A stretch of 5,908 nucleotides of DNA from Streptomyces speibonae (GTDB lineage: Bacteria > Actinomycetota > Actinomycetes > Streptomycetales > Streptomycetaceae), in contig KL568614.1 in the NCBI GenBank assembly GCA_000715605.1, forward strand, positions 76,026-81,933, written 5' to 3'. Below, piece after piece: positions 1-5,867 of this stretch (position 1 is its first letter; each line of letters opens with the position of its first letter). The notes beneath the pieces were generated by a model. It did not search any database and was not told the DNA's origin. It was given only the letters and a program-made list of their open reading frames with translations. The position numbers and the translations under genes were made by a program.

Positions 1-565
1 GGGGAGCGGCGACGACGGTGAACTCCACGCTCTTGGCCGCCGCCGTGTTGCCCGCCCGGTCGGTGGCGCGGTAGCGCACGGTGTGCGTGCCCACCTCGTG
101 CACCATCACCGGCCCGGTGTACGGCTGCCAGGCGCCGTCGGCGCCGAGGGCGTACTCGATGGTGTTGACGCCGGAGCCGGTGTCGGACGCGGTGACGGTG
201 ACCGTCGCCATGTCGATGTAGGCACCGTCGTCGTTCTTCTCGCCGTCCACCGTCGCCGAGGTCTCCGGCGCGGTGGTGTCGTCCGTCGGCGGCGCGACGA
301 CCGTGAAGGTCACGGTCTGCTCCGCCGAGACGTTGCCCGCCTTGTCCAGGGCGCGGTAGCGCAGCGTGTGCGCGCCGACCTGGTCGACGACCACCGGGGC
401 GGTGTACGGCTGCCAGGCGTCGTCGGCACCGAGGGCGTACTCGATCCGCTCCACCCCGGAAGCGTCGTCCGTGGCCTCGAGGGTCACGCTCGCCGCGCCG
501 ACGTACTCGCCCTTGTCGTTCTGCGAGCCGGTCACCTCGGCGGTGGCCTCGGGGGCGGTGGTGTC
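1..565 (-). repeat. Two tandem 285-bp coding repeats (OmpL47-type modules)
   Basis: Residues 154-248 and 249-341 of the cupredoxin protein are two copies of one module with a 95-codon period. The DNA is similar too. A 19-base block starting ggtgtacggctg lies at 116-134 and again at 401-419, and a 17-base block starting ccgagggcg lies at 144-160 and 429-445; both pairs are exactly 285 bp apart. The array may continue past the left edge. Confidence 0.85.
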
Positions 566-1024
566 CTCGCCGCTGCCCTCGGTCACCGTCAGGATGCCCT
601 GCATCTCCGGGTGGCCGGGAATGGTGCAGTGGTAGAAGTAGCGGCCCGGGGTGAGCGTCACCTCCGCCGTGTGCCGGCCGCCCTGCGCGTCACCGGGCGT
701 GGCCATGATGTTGAGCTGGACGTCGTTGTTGAACTCCGGGTCGGAGGTCACGAACGTCAGCGTGTGCGGCATGCCGGTGGTGTTGCCGGTGGCCGCGCTG
801 TTCTCGAAGACGATCGTCGCCGGACCGGCCACCGCCGTCTTCGGCGCGGACGTGTACTCGGTGATGCTGTCGCCCGCGGTCCAGGTGAGCACCTGCGCCG
901 CGGCCGCGTCGGCCGTGGACTCCTTCTCGCCGGCCGAGGACGCCGTGGTCTGCAGGCCGAGCATCATCAGCAGGGCGGCCAGCAGGCCGGCCCACACTCT
1001 TCGTTTCCGTGTCACTGGTCTCAT
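1..1024 (-). CDS. Exported cupredoxin (blue copper) protein with OmpL47-type repeats, 3' end beyond the window
   Basis: The reading frame is open from ATG at 1024 to the left edge without a stop, giving 341 residues; the C-terminus is missing. Residues 1-31 look like a signal peptide: basic start (RKRR), hydrophobic core, and an ASSA cleavage site. Residues about 44-150 form a cupredoxin domain of plastocyanin/azurin type. The type 1 copper ligands are visible: His87 in MPHTL, then Cys133, His138 and Met141 in the pattern C-x4-H-x2-M (YHCTIPGHPEM). Two 95-residue modules follow (about 154-248 and 249-341), each with DTTAPE, SGV..IEYALGA..AWQPYT and HT.RYRA.D.AGN, typical of OmpL47-type/Ig-like repeats. 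The start overlaps the stop of the upstream sugar dehydrogenase gene (ATGA) and has a good ribosome binding site, so the two are probably translationally coupled. Inferred role: extracytoplasmic electron carrier, perhaps accepting electrons from that dehydrogenase, with the repeats as spacer or binding modules. Domain calls are firm; the partner is inferred. Confidence 0.9.
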   Translation of the reverse strand, partial: MRPVTRKRRVWAGLLAALLMMLGLQTTASSAGEKESTADAAAAQVLTWTAGDSITEYTSAPKTAVAGPATIVFENSAATGNTTGMPHTLTFVTSDPEFNNDVQLNIMATPGDAQGGRHTAEVTLTPGRYFYHCTIPGHPEMQGILTVTEGSGEDTTAPEATAEVTGSQNDKGEYVGAASVTLEATDDASGVERIEYALGADDAWQPYTAPVVVDQVGAHTLRYRALDKAGNVSAEQTVTFTVVAPPTDDTTAPETSATVDGEKNDDGAYIDMATVTVTASDTGSGVNTIEYALGADGAWQPYTGPVMVHEVGTHTVRYRATDRAGNTAAAKSVEFTVVAAP

Positions 1025-1036
1025 CCGGCCTTCCTC
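1021..1036 (-). promoter_or_regulatory. Ribosome binding site and ATGA overlap for the cupredoxin gene
   Basis: On the minus strand, GAGGAAGG (1036-1029) lies four bases before the ATG at 1024, or eight bases if GAGG is the paired core. The overlap ATGA (1024-1021) holds both the start of the cupredoxin gene and the TGA stop of the dehydrogenase gene. This fixes the cupredoxin start and suggests coupled translation. Confidence 0.85.
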
Positions 1037-3498
1037 GCCAGCTGACCGGCGGCCGGGGTCGGGCCGCCGCCCGTGTAGGTGACCCGCCACAGCGCGGACT
1101 TGGCGTCCGAGGTGAAGAACCCGCGGCCGTAGTCGAGGACGTACAGCGCGCCGTCCGGACCGAACTTCCAGCCCATCAGGTTCCTGATGCCGTCGTTGCC
1201 GACCGGCACGATCTTCTTCAGGGATTCCGAGTGCACCGGTAGACCGCCGTCGCCCTGGGTCTTCGGGTTCATGAGCACCGCGTTGCGCGGCTGGTCGGCG
1301 TCGTAGAAGTCACCGACGAACCACTTGCCGTCCCAGTAGGCCGGCCACTTGACGTCACTGGAGCTGTCGGCGTCGTAGCGGTAGACCGGGCCGTTCATCG
1401 CGGCCTGGCCGCCGCCCTTCAGCCAGGGCAGCCGGTAGGTGGCCTGGTCCTGCACGTACGACGGGATGCCGTTCGCGTCGCGCGGGTAGTCCGGGGCCCC
1501 GCCCTGCGGTGAGTACCAGATGTTGTTGCCGGTCACCGGCGGCAGATTGACCAGACCGTCGTTGTTGGGCGACTCGTTCTTCGGGTGGTCGCAGTCGTAC
1601 CAGCCCAGCGGCTTGGACGGGTCCGGCAGGTTGCGGTCCCGGTAGGGCTGCTTGTTGCCCATGCAGTACGGCCAGCCGCGGTTGGACGCCTCGGTGATGA
1701 CGGCGAACGTGTCGTACTTCGCCGGGCCCCAGACGGTCGACGGGGAACCGGCGTCGGGGCCGACCCAGCCCGCGTAGAGGATGTCGGTCTTCTTGTCGAC
1801 GGAGATGCGCGCCGGGTTGCGCACGCCCATCACATAGATCTCTCCGCGCGTCTTGCCGCCGCCCTCGGCGGTCTCCTCGCCGGTGAACAGGTTGCCCTCG
1901 GGGAGGGTGTACGTGCCGTCCGGCTCGGGGTGGATGCGCAGGATCTTGCCGTTGAGGTTGTTGGTGTTGCCGGCCGTGCGGCGGGCGTCCGCGAAGGACA
2001 CGCCCTTGAAGTTCGGCTCGGGGTTGTTGCCCGAGTAACCGTCGCTGAAGCCGCTGGAGTTGTTGTCACCTGTGGCGATGTACAGGTTGCCCTTGGAGTC
2101 CCAGGCCATCCCGCCGCCGGCGTGGCAGCAGCTGTGGATCTGCACCGGCCACTCCAGCAGCACCTTCTCGCTGCCCAGGTCCAGCTTGTTGGTGGCGTGG
2201 TCGAGCGTGAAGCGGGAGACCCGCCGCTCGGCCATGTGGGTGTCCCGGTTGATCTCGGAGTGCGGCGTGTAGTGCAGGTACACCCATCCGTTCCGCTCGA
2301 ACGCGGGGTCCAGTTCGATGCCGAGCAGGCCCTCCTCGACCTTCCTCAGCTCGTCGCCGCCGCCCTTGTTGCCGAAGACGGTGAGCGCTCCGGCCAGGGT
2401 GACCTTGCCGGTCCCGGGGTCCCAGACGTGGATCTCGCCCTTGCCCTTGCCGATGTCGGGGTCGTTCCAGTCGGTGACCACGGGCTGCGAGGCGTCCGCG
2501 CCGCCCCGGCCGATGTAGAACACCCGTCCGTCGGGTGCGGTGACCAGGCCGTGCGGCTCGCCGATCTGGTCGTTCTGCCCGGGCTGGTTGGGCTGTGTGA
2601 GGCGCTCCGCCTTGTAGTTGCCGGTGATGGTGGCCTTGCAGTCGGCTCGCACGAGCCGGTTGGTCCACAGCAGGGCGCCGCGCAGATGGTCGCGGAAGTC
2701 GGTCTCGTCGTACGACGACACCGTGCCGCCCATGCCGGTGTAGAAGGAGCGGCCGCCGTCGTAGTCACGGCACCAGCTGACCGGGTGGTCCCAGCCGTTG
2801 GCCCCGGTGCCGGGCGTGTAGGTCGACTCGCGCACCCTGGCGACCGTGTGCACGTCGCCGGAGGGGTTCTTCACCCAGTTCAGCCACTTGTCGGAGCGCT
2901 TCCACTCCATCGGCAGCGACTTGGTCGCCGGGTGGGCGCGGTCGCCGACCTCCACGGTCGCCCGCTGCGCCTTGTCGGGGCCGCCGGCGGCCGGGCGGGC
3001 ACCGATCAGACCGGTGAACCAGTCCGAGTACGGCTCCGCGCGGGCGGCGTCGTGCAGCCCGACGAAACCGCCGCCGGCCTCCATGTACGCCTCGAGCCCC
3101 GCCTCCTGCTCCGGGGTGAGGACGTCGCCGCCGCCGGTCAGGAACACGATGGTGTTGAACCGGCCCAGCTTCTTGGCGTTGGTGAAGACCGAGGCGTTGT
3201 CGGTGGCGGTGACCTGGAACCGCTGCTCCTCCGGGCCGGTCAGGCCGATCCTCTCGATCGCCGCGATGCCGGCGTTCACCAGCGGCGACTCGTCACCGCC
3301 GGCCGCCGAGCCGTGGAAGAGCAGCACCCGTACGTTCGCGCCGCCCGGGGGCGACTTGATGGACATCGTTGTCAGGGACGGATCCGGTGCCGGGCGCGCG
3401 CTGGCGGCGGGACCCGACAGCAGCCCGGCGGCGAGGACGCCGGCGGTCACGGTGGCCGCCCAGACGCGTCTTCCTCTTCCCGTCCGTCGTCCGTTCAT
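1021..3498 (-). CDS. Exported ThuA-domain / PQQ-dependent sugar dehydrogenase fusion protein
   Basis: 825 residues. Residues 1-34 are a signal peptide with a basic start (NGRRTGRGRR), hydrophobic core and AASA cleavage site. Residues about 55-285 are a ThuA-like domain (glutamine-amidotransferase-like fold) with VLLFHG, IVFLTGGG and the family motif GGGFVGLHDA (142-151). Residues about 305-808 are a beta-propeller of the PQQ glucose/sorbosone dehydrogenase family: EPHGLVTAPDGRVFYIGR, GLLGIELDP, CCHAGGGMAW (457-466, His459 matching the catalytic His of the family), YIATGDN, NGKILRIHP, VRNPARIS and GWKFGPDGALYVLDYG. Such enzymes oxidise aldoses outside the cytoplasm and pass electrons to an external acceptor; the substrate here cannot be read. 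Six cysteines (243, 287, 457, 458, 612, 636) could form disulfides. There is no CxxCH haem motif, so a separate acceptor is needed; the coupled cupredoxin gene is the obvious candidate. ATG 3498 was chosen because it puts the signal peptide at the N-terminus. Its ribosome binding site is weak. In-frame GTG 3570 and ATG 3531 would add 24 or 11 residues and a rare TTA codon. Confidence 0.92.
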   Translation of the reverse strand: MNGRRTGRGRRVWAATVTAGVLAAGLLSGPAASARPAPDPSLTTMSIKSPPGGANVRVLLFHGSAAGGDESPLVNAGIAAIERIGLTGPEEQRFQVTATDNASVFTNAKKLGRFNTIVFLTGGGDVLTPEQEAGLEAYMEAGGGFVGLHDAARAEPYSDWFTGLIGARPAAGGPDKAQRATVEVGDRAHPATKSLPMEWKRSDKWLNWVKNPSGDVHTVARVRESTYTPGTGANGWDHPVSWCRDYDGGRSFYTGMGGTVSSYDETDFRDHLRGALLWTNRLVRADCKATITGNYKAERLTQPNQPGQNDQIGEPHGLVTAPDGRVFYIGRGGADASQPVVTDWNDPDIGKGKGEIHVWDPGTGKVTLAGALTVFGNKGGGDELRKVEEGLLGIELDPAFERNGWVYLHYTPHSEINRDTHMAERRVSRFTLDHATNKLDLGSEKVLLEWPVQIHSCCHAGGGMAWDSKGNLYIATGDNNSSGFSDGYSGNNPEPNFKGVSFADARRTAGNTNNLNGKILRIHPEPDGTYTLPEGNLFTGEETAEGGGKTRGEIYVMGVRNPARISVDKKTDILYAGWVGPDAGSPSTVWGPAKYDTFAVITEASNRGWPYCMGNKQPYRDRNLPDPSKPLGWYDCDHPKNESPNNDGLVNLPPVTGNNIWYSPQGGAPDYPRDANGIPSYVQDQATYRLPWLKGGGQAAMNGPVYRYDADSSSDVKWPAYWDGKWFVGDFYDADQPRNAVLMNPKTQGDGGLPVHSESLKKIVPVGNDGIRNLMGWKFGPDGALYVLDYGRGFFTSDAKSALWRVTYTGGGPTPAAGQLARKAG

Positions 3499-3570
3499 GG
3501 CGCTTGACGTGCTCAACCCTCTTAAGCGCATGGGTTCTTGATGCGATGTGGACCGCACGTGGCCACCCAC

Positions 3571-3578
3571 CCCTCCTC
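3571..3578 (-). promoter_or_regulatory. Strong Shine-Dalgarno-like sequence upstream of the dehydrogenase gene
   Basis: Minus-strand GAGGAGGG (3578-3571) is the best ribosome binding site in this leader. It directly abuts an in-frame GTG at 3570, which is too close for normal spacing, and lies more than 70 bases before the preferred ATG at 3498. It may be chance, or it may mean translation starts further upstream than annotated. Confidence 0.3.
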
Positions 3579-3580
3579 GG

Positions 3581-3644
3581 TCGCAGCAACAGCGTCAAGG
3601 AAGCTAGACCTCTTTGCGCCACACGCCAATACCTATCGCAGCAA
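3581..3644. repeat. Direct repeat TCGCAGCAA in the divergent promoter region
   Basis: The nine bases tcgcagcaa occur at 3581-3589 and 3636-3644, 55 bp apart, on either side of the candidate minus-strand promoter. They could be paired regulator sites or chance. Confidence 0.3.
3601..3629 (-). promoter_or_regulatory. Candidate promoter for the dehydrogenase-cupredoxin unit
   Basis: Read on the minus strand, TTGGCG (3629-3624) and TAGCTT (3606-3601) are separated by 17 bases and partly match the -35/-10 consensus of the main vegetative sigma factor. Transcription would start near 3594, leaving a leader of roughly 95 bases to ATG 3498. The assignment is by eye only. Confidence 0.3.
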
Positions 3645-3667
3645 TGAATCAAACTTTGTCCTGAGTG

Positions 3668-3696
3668 TGGATAAACAGCGGGGTGGCCGCTACGGT
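3668..3696 (+). promoter_or_regulatory. Candidate promoter for the laccase gene
   Basis: TGGATA (3668-3673) and TACGGT (3691-3696) are 17 bases apart and give a partial -35/-10 match of a type often seen in Streptomyces. The start of transcription would be near 3703, about 30 bases before the laccase ATG. Other AT-rich hexamers nearby (GATAAA at 3670) could serve instead. Confidence 0.3.
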
Positions 3697-3720
3697 TTCA
3701 CAGGTTCATGACAGCCACAT

Positions 3721-3726
3721 GGGGAG
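3721..3726 (+). promoter_or_regulatory. Ribosome binding site of the laccase gene
   Basis: GGGGAG lies six bases before ATG 3733, which is ideal spacing. It supports this start, as does the twin-arginine signal beginning at residue 3. Confidence 0.8.
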
Positions 3727-3732
3727 TTCGGC

Positions 3733-4725
3733 ATGGACAGACGCGGGTTCAACCGTCGGGTACTGCTGGGCGGCGCCGTAGCCGCGACATCGTTGTCCAT
3801 GGCACCCGAGGCGGTGAGCGCGGCCAAGGCGGCGAAGACCGCGCCCGCCGGCGGCGAGGTGCGGCGCGTCAAGATGTACGCCGAACGGCTGGACGGCGGA
3901 CAGATGGGCTACGGCTTCGAGAAGGGCAAGGCGTCCATCCCCGGCCCCCTGATCGAGCTCAACGAGGGCGACACCCTGCACATCGAGTTCGAGAACACCA
4001 TGGACGTACCCGTGAGCCTGCACGTCCACGGCCTCGACTACGAGATCTCCAGCGACGGCACCAAGCAGAACAAGAGCGACGTCGAGCCCGGCGGCACCCG
4101 CACCTACACCTGGCGCACCCACAAACCCGGCCGGCGCTCCGACGGCACCTGGCGGGCGGGCAGCGCCGGTTACTGGCACTACCACGACCACGTCGTCGGC
4201 ACGGTGCACGGCACCGGAGGCATCCGCAACGGCCTCTACGGTCCCGTGATCGTCCGCCGCAAGGGCGACATCCTGCCCGACGCCACCCACACCATCGTCT
4301 TCAACGACATGTCGATCAACAACCTGCCCGCGCACTCCGGCCCCGACTTCGAGGCCACCGTGGGCGACCGCGTCGAGATCGTCATGATCACGCACGGCGA
4401 GTTCTACCACACCTTCCACATGCACGGTCACCGCTGGGCCGACAACCGCACCGGCATGCTCACCGGACCCGACGATCCGAGCCCGGTCATCGACAACAAG
4501 ATCTGCGGCCCCGCCGACTCCTTCGGCTTCCAGATCATCGCGGGGGAGGGCGTCGGAGCGGGCGCCTGGATGTACCACTGCCACGTCCAGAGCCACTCCG
4601 ACATGGGCATGGTCGGGCTGTTCCTGGTGAAGAAGCCGGACGGCACCATCCCGGGATACGACCCGGACGAACACGAGCACGCCCATGAGCCCGCCGCCGG
4701 GGAGGAACCGACGCACGAGCACTGA
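3733..4725 (+). CDS. slac: Two-domain small laccase (SLAC-type multicopper oxidase), Tat-exported
   Basis: 330 residues. It oxidises phenols and similar one-electron donors and reduces O2 to water; known members are exported homotrimers with the trinuclear copper site between subunits. The sequence opens with a Tat signal (RRGFNRR at 3-9, hydrophobic stretch, likely cleavage near AVSA at 27-30). Two cupredoxin domains follow (about 43-185 and 186-300). All four copper motifs are intact: HVHG (97-100), WHYHDH (148-153), HTFHMHGH (226-233) and [12 protein letters not shown] (282-293). By comparison with SLAC, the type 1 ligands are His226, Cys283, His288 and Met293, and the type 2/3 ligands are His97, 99, 151, 153, 229, 231, 282 and 284. 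Tyr103 matches the SLAC tyrosine proposed to act as a redox radical. The length, the near-identical N-terminus and most of the core match S. coelicolor SLAC (SCO6712) as I recall it. The C-terminus is a His/Glu-rich tail (314-330). The gene is divergent from the dehydrogenase unit and followed by lacI after 86 bp. The symbol is informal. Confidence 0.97.
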   Translation: MDRRGFNRRVLLGGAVAATSLSMAPEAVSAAKAAKTAPAGGEVRRVKMYAERLDGGQMGYGFEKGKASIPGPLIELNEGDTLHIEFENTMDVPVSLHVHGLDYEISSDGTKQNKSDVEPGGTRTYTWRTHKPGRRSDGTWRAGSAGYWHYHDHVVGTVHGTGGIRNGLYGPVIVRRKGDILPDATHTIVFNDMSINNLPAHSGPDFEATVGDRVEIVMITHGEFYHTFHMHGHRWADNRTGMLTGPDDPSPVIDNKICGPADSFGFQIIAGEGVGAGAWMYHCHVQSHSDMGMVGLFLVKKPDGTIPGYDPDEHEHAHEPAAGEEPTHEH

Positions 4726-4744
4726 CGGCGTCCGGCATGATCGA

Positions 4745-4754
4745 AGAGCGCTCT
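4745..4754. promoter_or_regulatory. Candidate LacI-family operator (AGAGCGCTCT)
   Basis: A perfect 10-bp palindrome centred on CG lies in the laccase-lacI gap, 57 bases before the lacI start. LacI/GalR operators are typically CG-centred palindromes, and Streptomyces members such as CebR use sites containing GAGCGCTC. It falls about where the -35 region would be, which fits autorepression. Shorter versions of the palindrome occur by chance inside the dehydrogenase gene (2383-2390 and 2895-2900), so the motif alone is not proof. Confidence 0.5.
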
Positions 4755-4781
4755 CGCCGATGGGCGGGCCGGGGATATCCT
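4752..4781 (+). promoter_or_regulatory. Possible lacI promoter with a dyad at the -10
   Basis: TATCCT (4776-4781) resembles a -10 box, about 35 bases before the lacI start. No good -35 is visible; the expected place is TCTCGC (4752-4757), which overlaps the palindrome. The -10 lies in the 8-bp palindrome GGATATCC (4773-4780), flanked by GCCGG/CCGGC arms (4768-4772, 4784-4788). No clear terminator separates lacI from the laccase gene, so read-through is also possible. Confidence 0.25.
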
Positions 4782-4798
4782 TTCCGGCAGCAGCAGGT

Positions 4799-4804
4799 GA
4801 GGAG
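4799..4804 (+). promoter_or_regulatory. Ribosome binding site of lacI
   Basis: GAGGAG, within AGGTGAGGAG (4795-4804), lies seven bases before GTG 4812. It decides the start in favour of this GTG over the in-frame ATG at 4737, which lacks a site and would put the operator-like palindrome inside the gene. Confidence 0.85.
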
Positions 4805-4811
4805 CGCCCAA

Positions 4812-5840
4812 GTGACCGAGACAGTGCCGCGCCCCACGCTGGAGGCGGTGGCCGCACGCGCCGGGGTCTCCCGGGCCACGGTCTCCCGCGTGGTCAACGG
4901 TTCCGACGCGGTGCGCGAACCCCTGGCCGAGCGGGTGAGACAGGCGGTGGAGGAACTCGGGTACGTCCCCAACCAGGCCGCTCGCAGCCTGGTGACGAAG
5001 CGGCACGACGCCGTCGCCGTGATCGTCGCCGAACCGGAGACCCGCGTCTTCGCCGACCCCTTCTTCGCCCGCCAGTTGCGCGGCATCAGCAAGGAACTGA
5101 CCGCCCACGACAACCAGCTCGTCCTGCTGCTCACCGAGGACCGTGACGACCACGCCCGCGTCGGCCGTTACCTCGCCGGCGGCCATGTCGACGGCGCGCT
5201 GGTCATCTCGCTGCACATCGACGACCCGCTGCCCGAGCTGATCCAGAGCGCCGGGGTCCCGGCCGTGTTCGGCGGCCGGCCCGACTTCACCGGCGGCCGC
5301 GACGGCGTCGTCTACGTCGACTGCGACAACCGGGGCGGTGCCCGCGACGCCGTACGGCATCTCATCGGCCTCGGCCGCGGCCGTATCGCGCACATCACCG
5401 GGGCCCTCGACCAGACCTCGGCCGTGGACCGGGTCGACGGCTACCGCGACGCCGTGGCCGGCGACGATCCCGAGCTGGTCGTGGAGGGCGACTTCACCTC
5501 GGCGAGCGGCGAGCGGGCGATGCGCGAACTCCTCGACCGCCGCCCCGGCCTCGACGCGGTGTTCGCGGGCAACGACCTCATGGCGGCGGGCGCGCTGCGC
5601 GTGCTGCGCGAACGGGGGCGGCGGGTGCCGGACGACGTGGCGGTGGTCGGCTTCGACGACATGCTCCCGATCGCCGAACAGACGGAACCTCCGCTCACCA
5701 CGGTCCGCCAGGACATCGAGGAGATGGGCCGCCTGATGGCCCGCATGCTGCTGCGCAGGCTCGACGGCACGGACGCGGAGGACCAGGCGCCGGGCGGCCT
5801 GGTCCTACCGACCACCCTCATCCGCCGCGCCTCGGCGTGA
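4812..5840 (+). CDS. LacI/GalR-family transcriptional regulator
   Basis: 342 residues, the usual length for the family. Residues 9-30 (TLEAVAARAGVSRATVSRVV and on) are the N-terminal helix-turn-helix, and 51-64 (YVPNQAARSLVTKR) the hinge helix that enters the DNA minor groove. Residues about 66-342 are the periplasmic-binding-protein-like sensor and dimer domain, with FADPFFARQLRGI (80-92), GHVDGALVIS (124-133), HLIGLGRGRIAHITG (183-197) and the C-terminal signature FAGNDLMAAGALRVLRE with VPDDVAVVGFDD. The effector is probably a sugar or sugar derivative, but the sequence does not say which. Likely targets are its own promoter, through the palindrome at 4745-4754, and perhaps the laccase or dehydrogenase promoters, where no equally good site is visible. 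The unit holds no sugar transporter or glycosidase, the usual companions of such regulators. The start is set by a strong ribosome binding site; an ATG at 4737 would add 25 residues without family features. Confidence 0.95.
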   Translation: MTETVPRPTLEAVAARAGVSRATVSRVVNGSDAVREPLAERVRQAVEELGYVPNQAARSLVTKRHDAVAVIVAEPETRVFADPFFARQLRGISKELTAHDNQLVLLLTEDRDDHARVGRYLAGGHVDGALVISLHIDDPLPELIQSAGVPAVFGGRPDFTGGRDGVVYVDCDNRGGARDAVRHLIGLGRGRIAHITGALDQTSAVDRVDGYRDAVAGDDPELVVEGDFTSASGERAMRELLDRRPGLDAVFAGNDLMAAGALRVLRERGRRVPDDVAVVGFDDMLPIAEQTEPPLTTVRQDIEEMGRLMARMLLRRLDGTDAEDQAPGGLVLPTTLIRRASA

Positions 5841-5847
5841 CCGCACT

Positions 5848-5867
5848 GGGGGCTGCACCCCCTGTTT
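5848..5867 (+). terminator. Probable terminator after lacI
   Basis: GGGGG (5848-5852), a CTGCA loop and CCCCC (5858-5862) form a short GC hairpin followed by TGTTT, starting seven bases after the lacI stop. The T-run is short, as is usual in Streptomyces. The loop-side GCTGCACCCCC could instead pair with GGGGGCAGC at the window end (5900-5908). Confidence 0.55.

Noticed and set aside
83..1045. Plus-strand open frame of 320 codons over the cupredoxin gene
   Set aside because: The minus-strand frame has a signal peptide, copper ligands and repeats; the plus-strand translation is an Arg/Gly-rich shadow.
2383..2390. GAGCGCTC palindrome, with a related AGCGCT at 2895-2900
   Set aside because: Both are inside the dehydrogenase coding sequence, shorter than the intergenic copy, and explained by ordinary codons; they serve as a reminder of the chance rate of the motif.
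1585..3507. Long plus-strand open frame of 640 codons opposite the dehydrogenase gene
   Set aside because: It is antisense to a gene with clear family motifs, and its translation is low-complexity (rich in V, G, R, A, L) with no recognisable domain, as expected from high-GC codon bias.
3500..3529. Inverted pair GCGCTT / AAGCGC before the dehydrogenase start as a LacI operator
   Set aside because: The arms are only six bases with an 18-base spacer, unlike the compact CG-centred palindromes of the family; neither half extends into a full site.
4737..4811. Upstream ATG extension of the LacI gene
   Set aside because: No ribosome binding site precedes ATG 4737, the added 25 residues are not family-like, and GTG 4812 has a well-spaced GAGGAG.
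3706..4857. Long minus-strand open frame of 383 codons opposite the laccase
   Set aside because: It lies antisense to the laccase with its conserved copper motifs, and has the same V/G/A-rich shadow composition and no domain.
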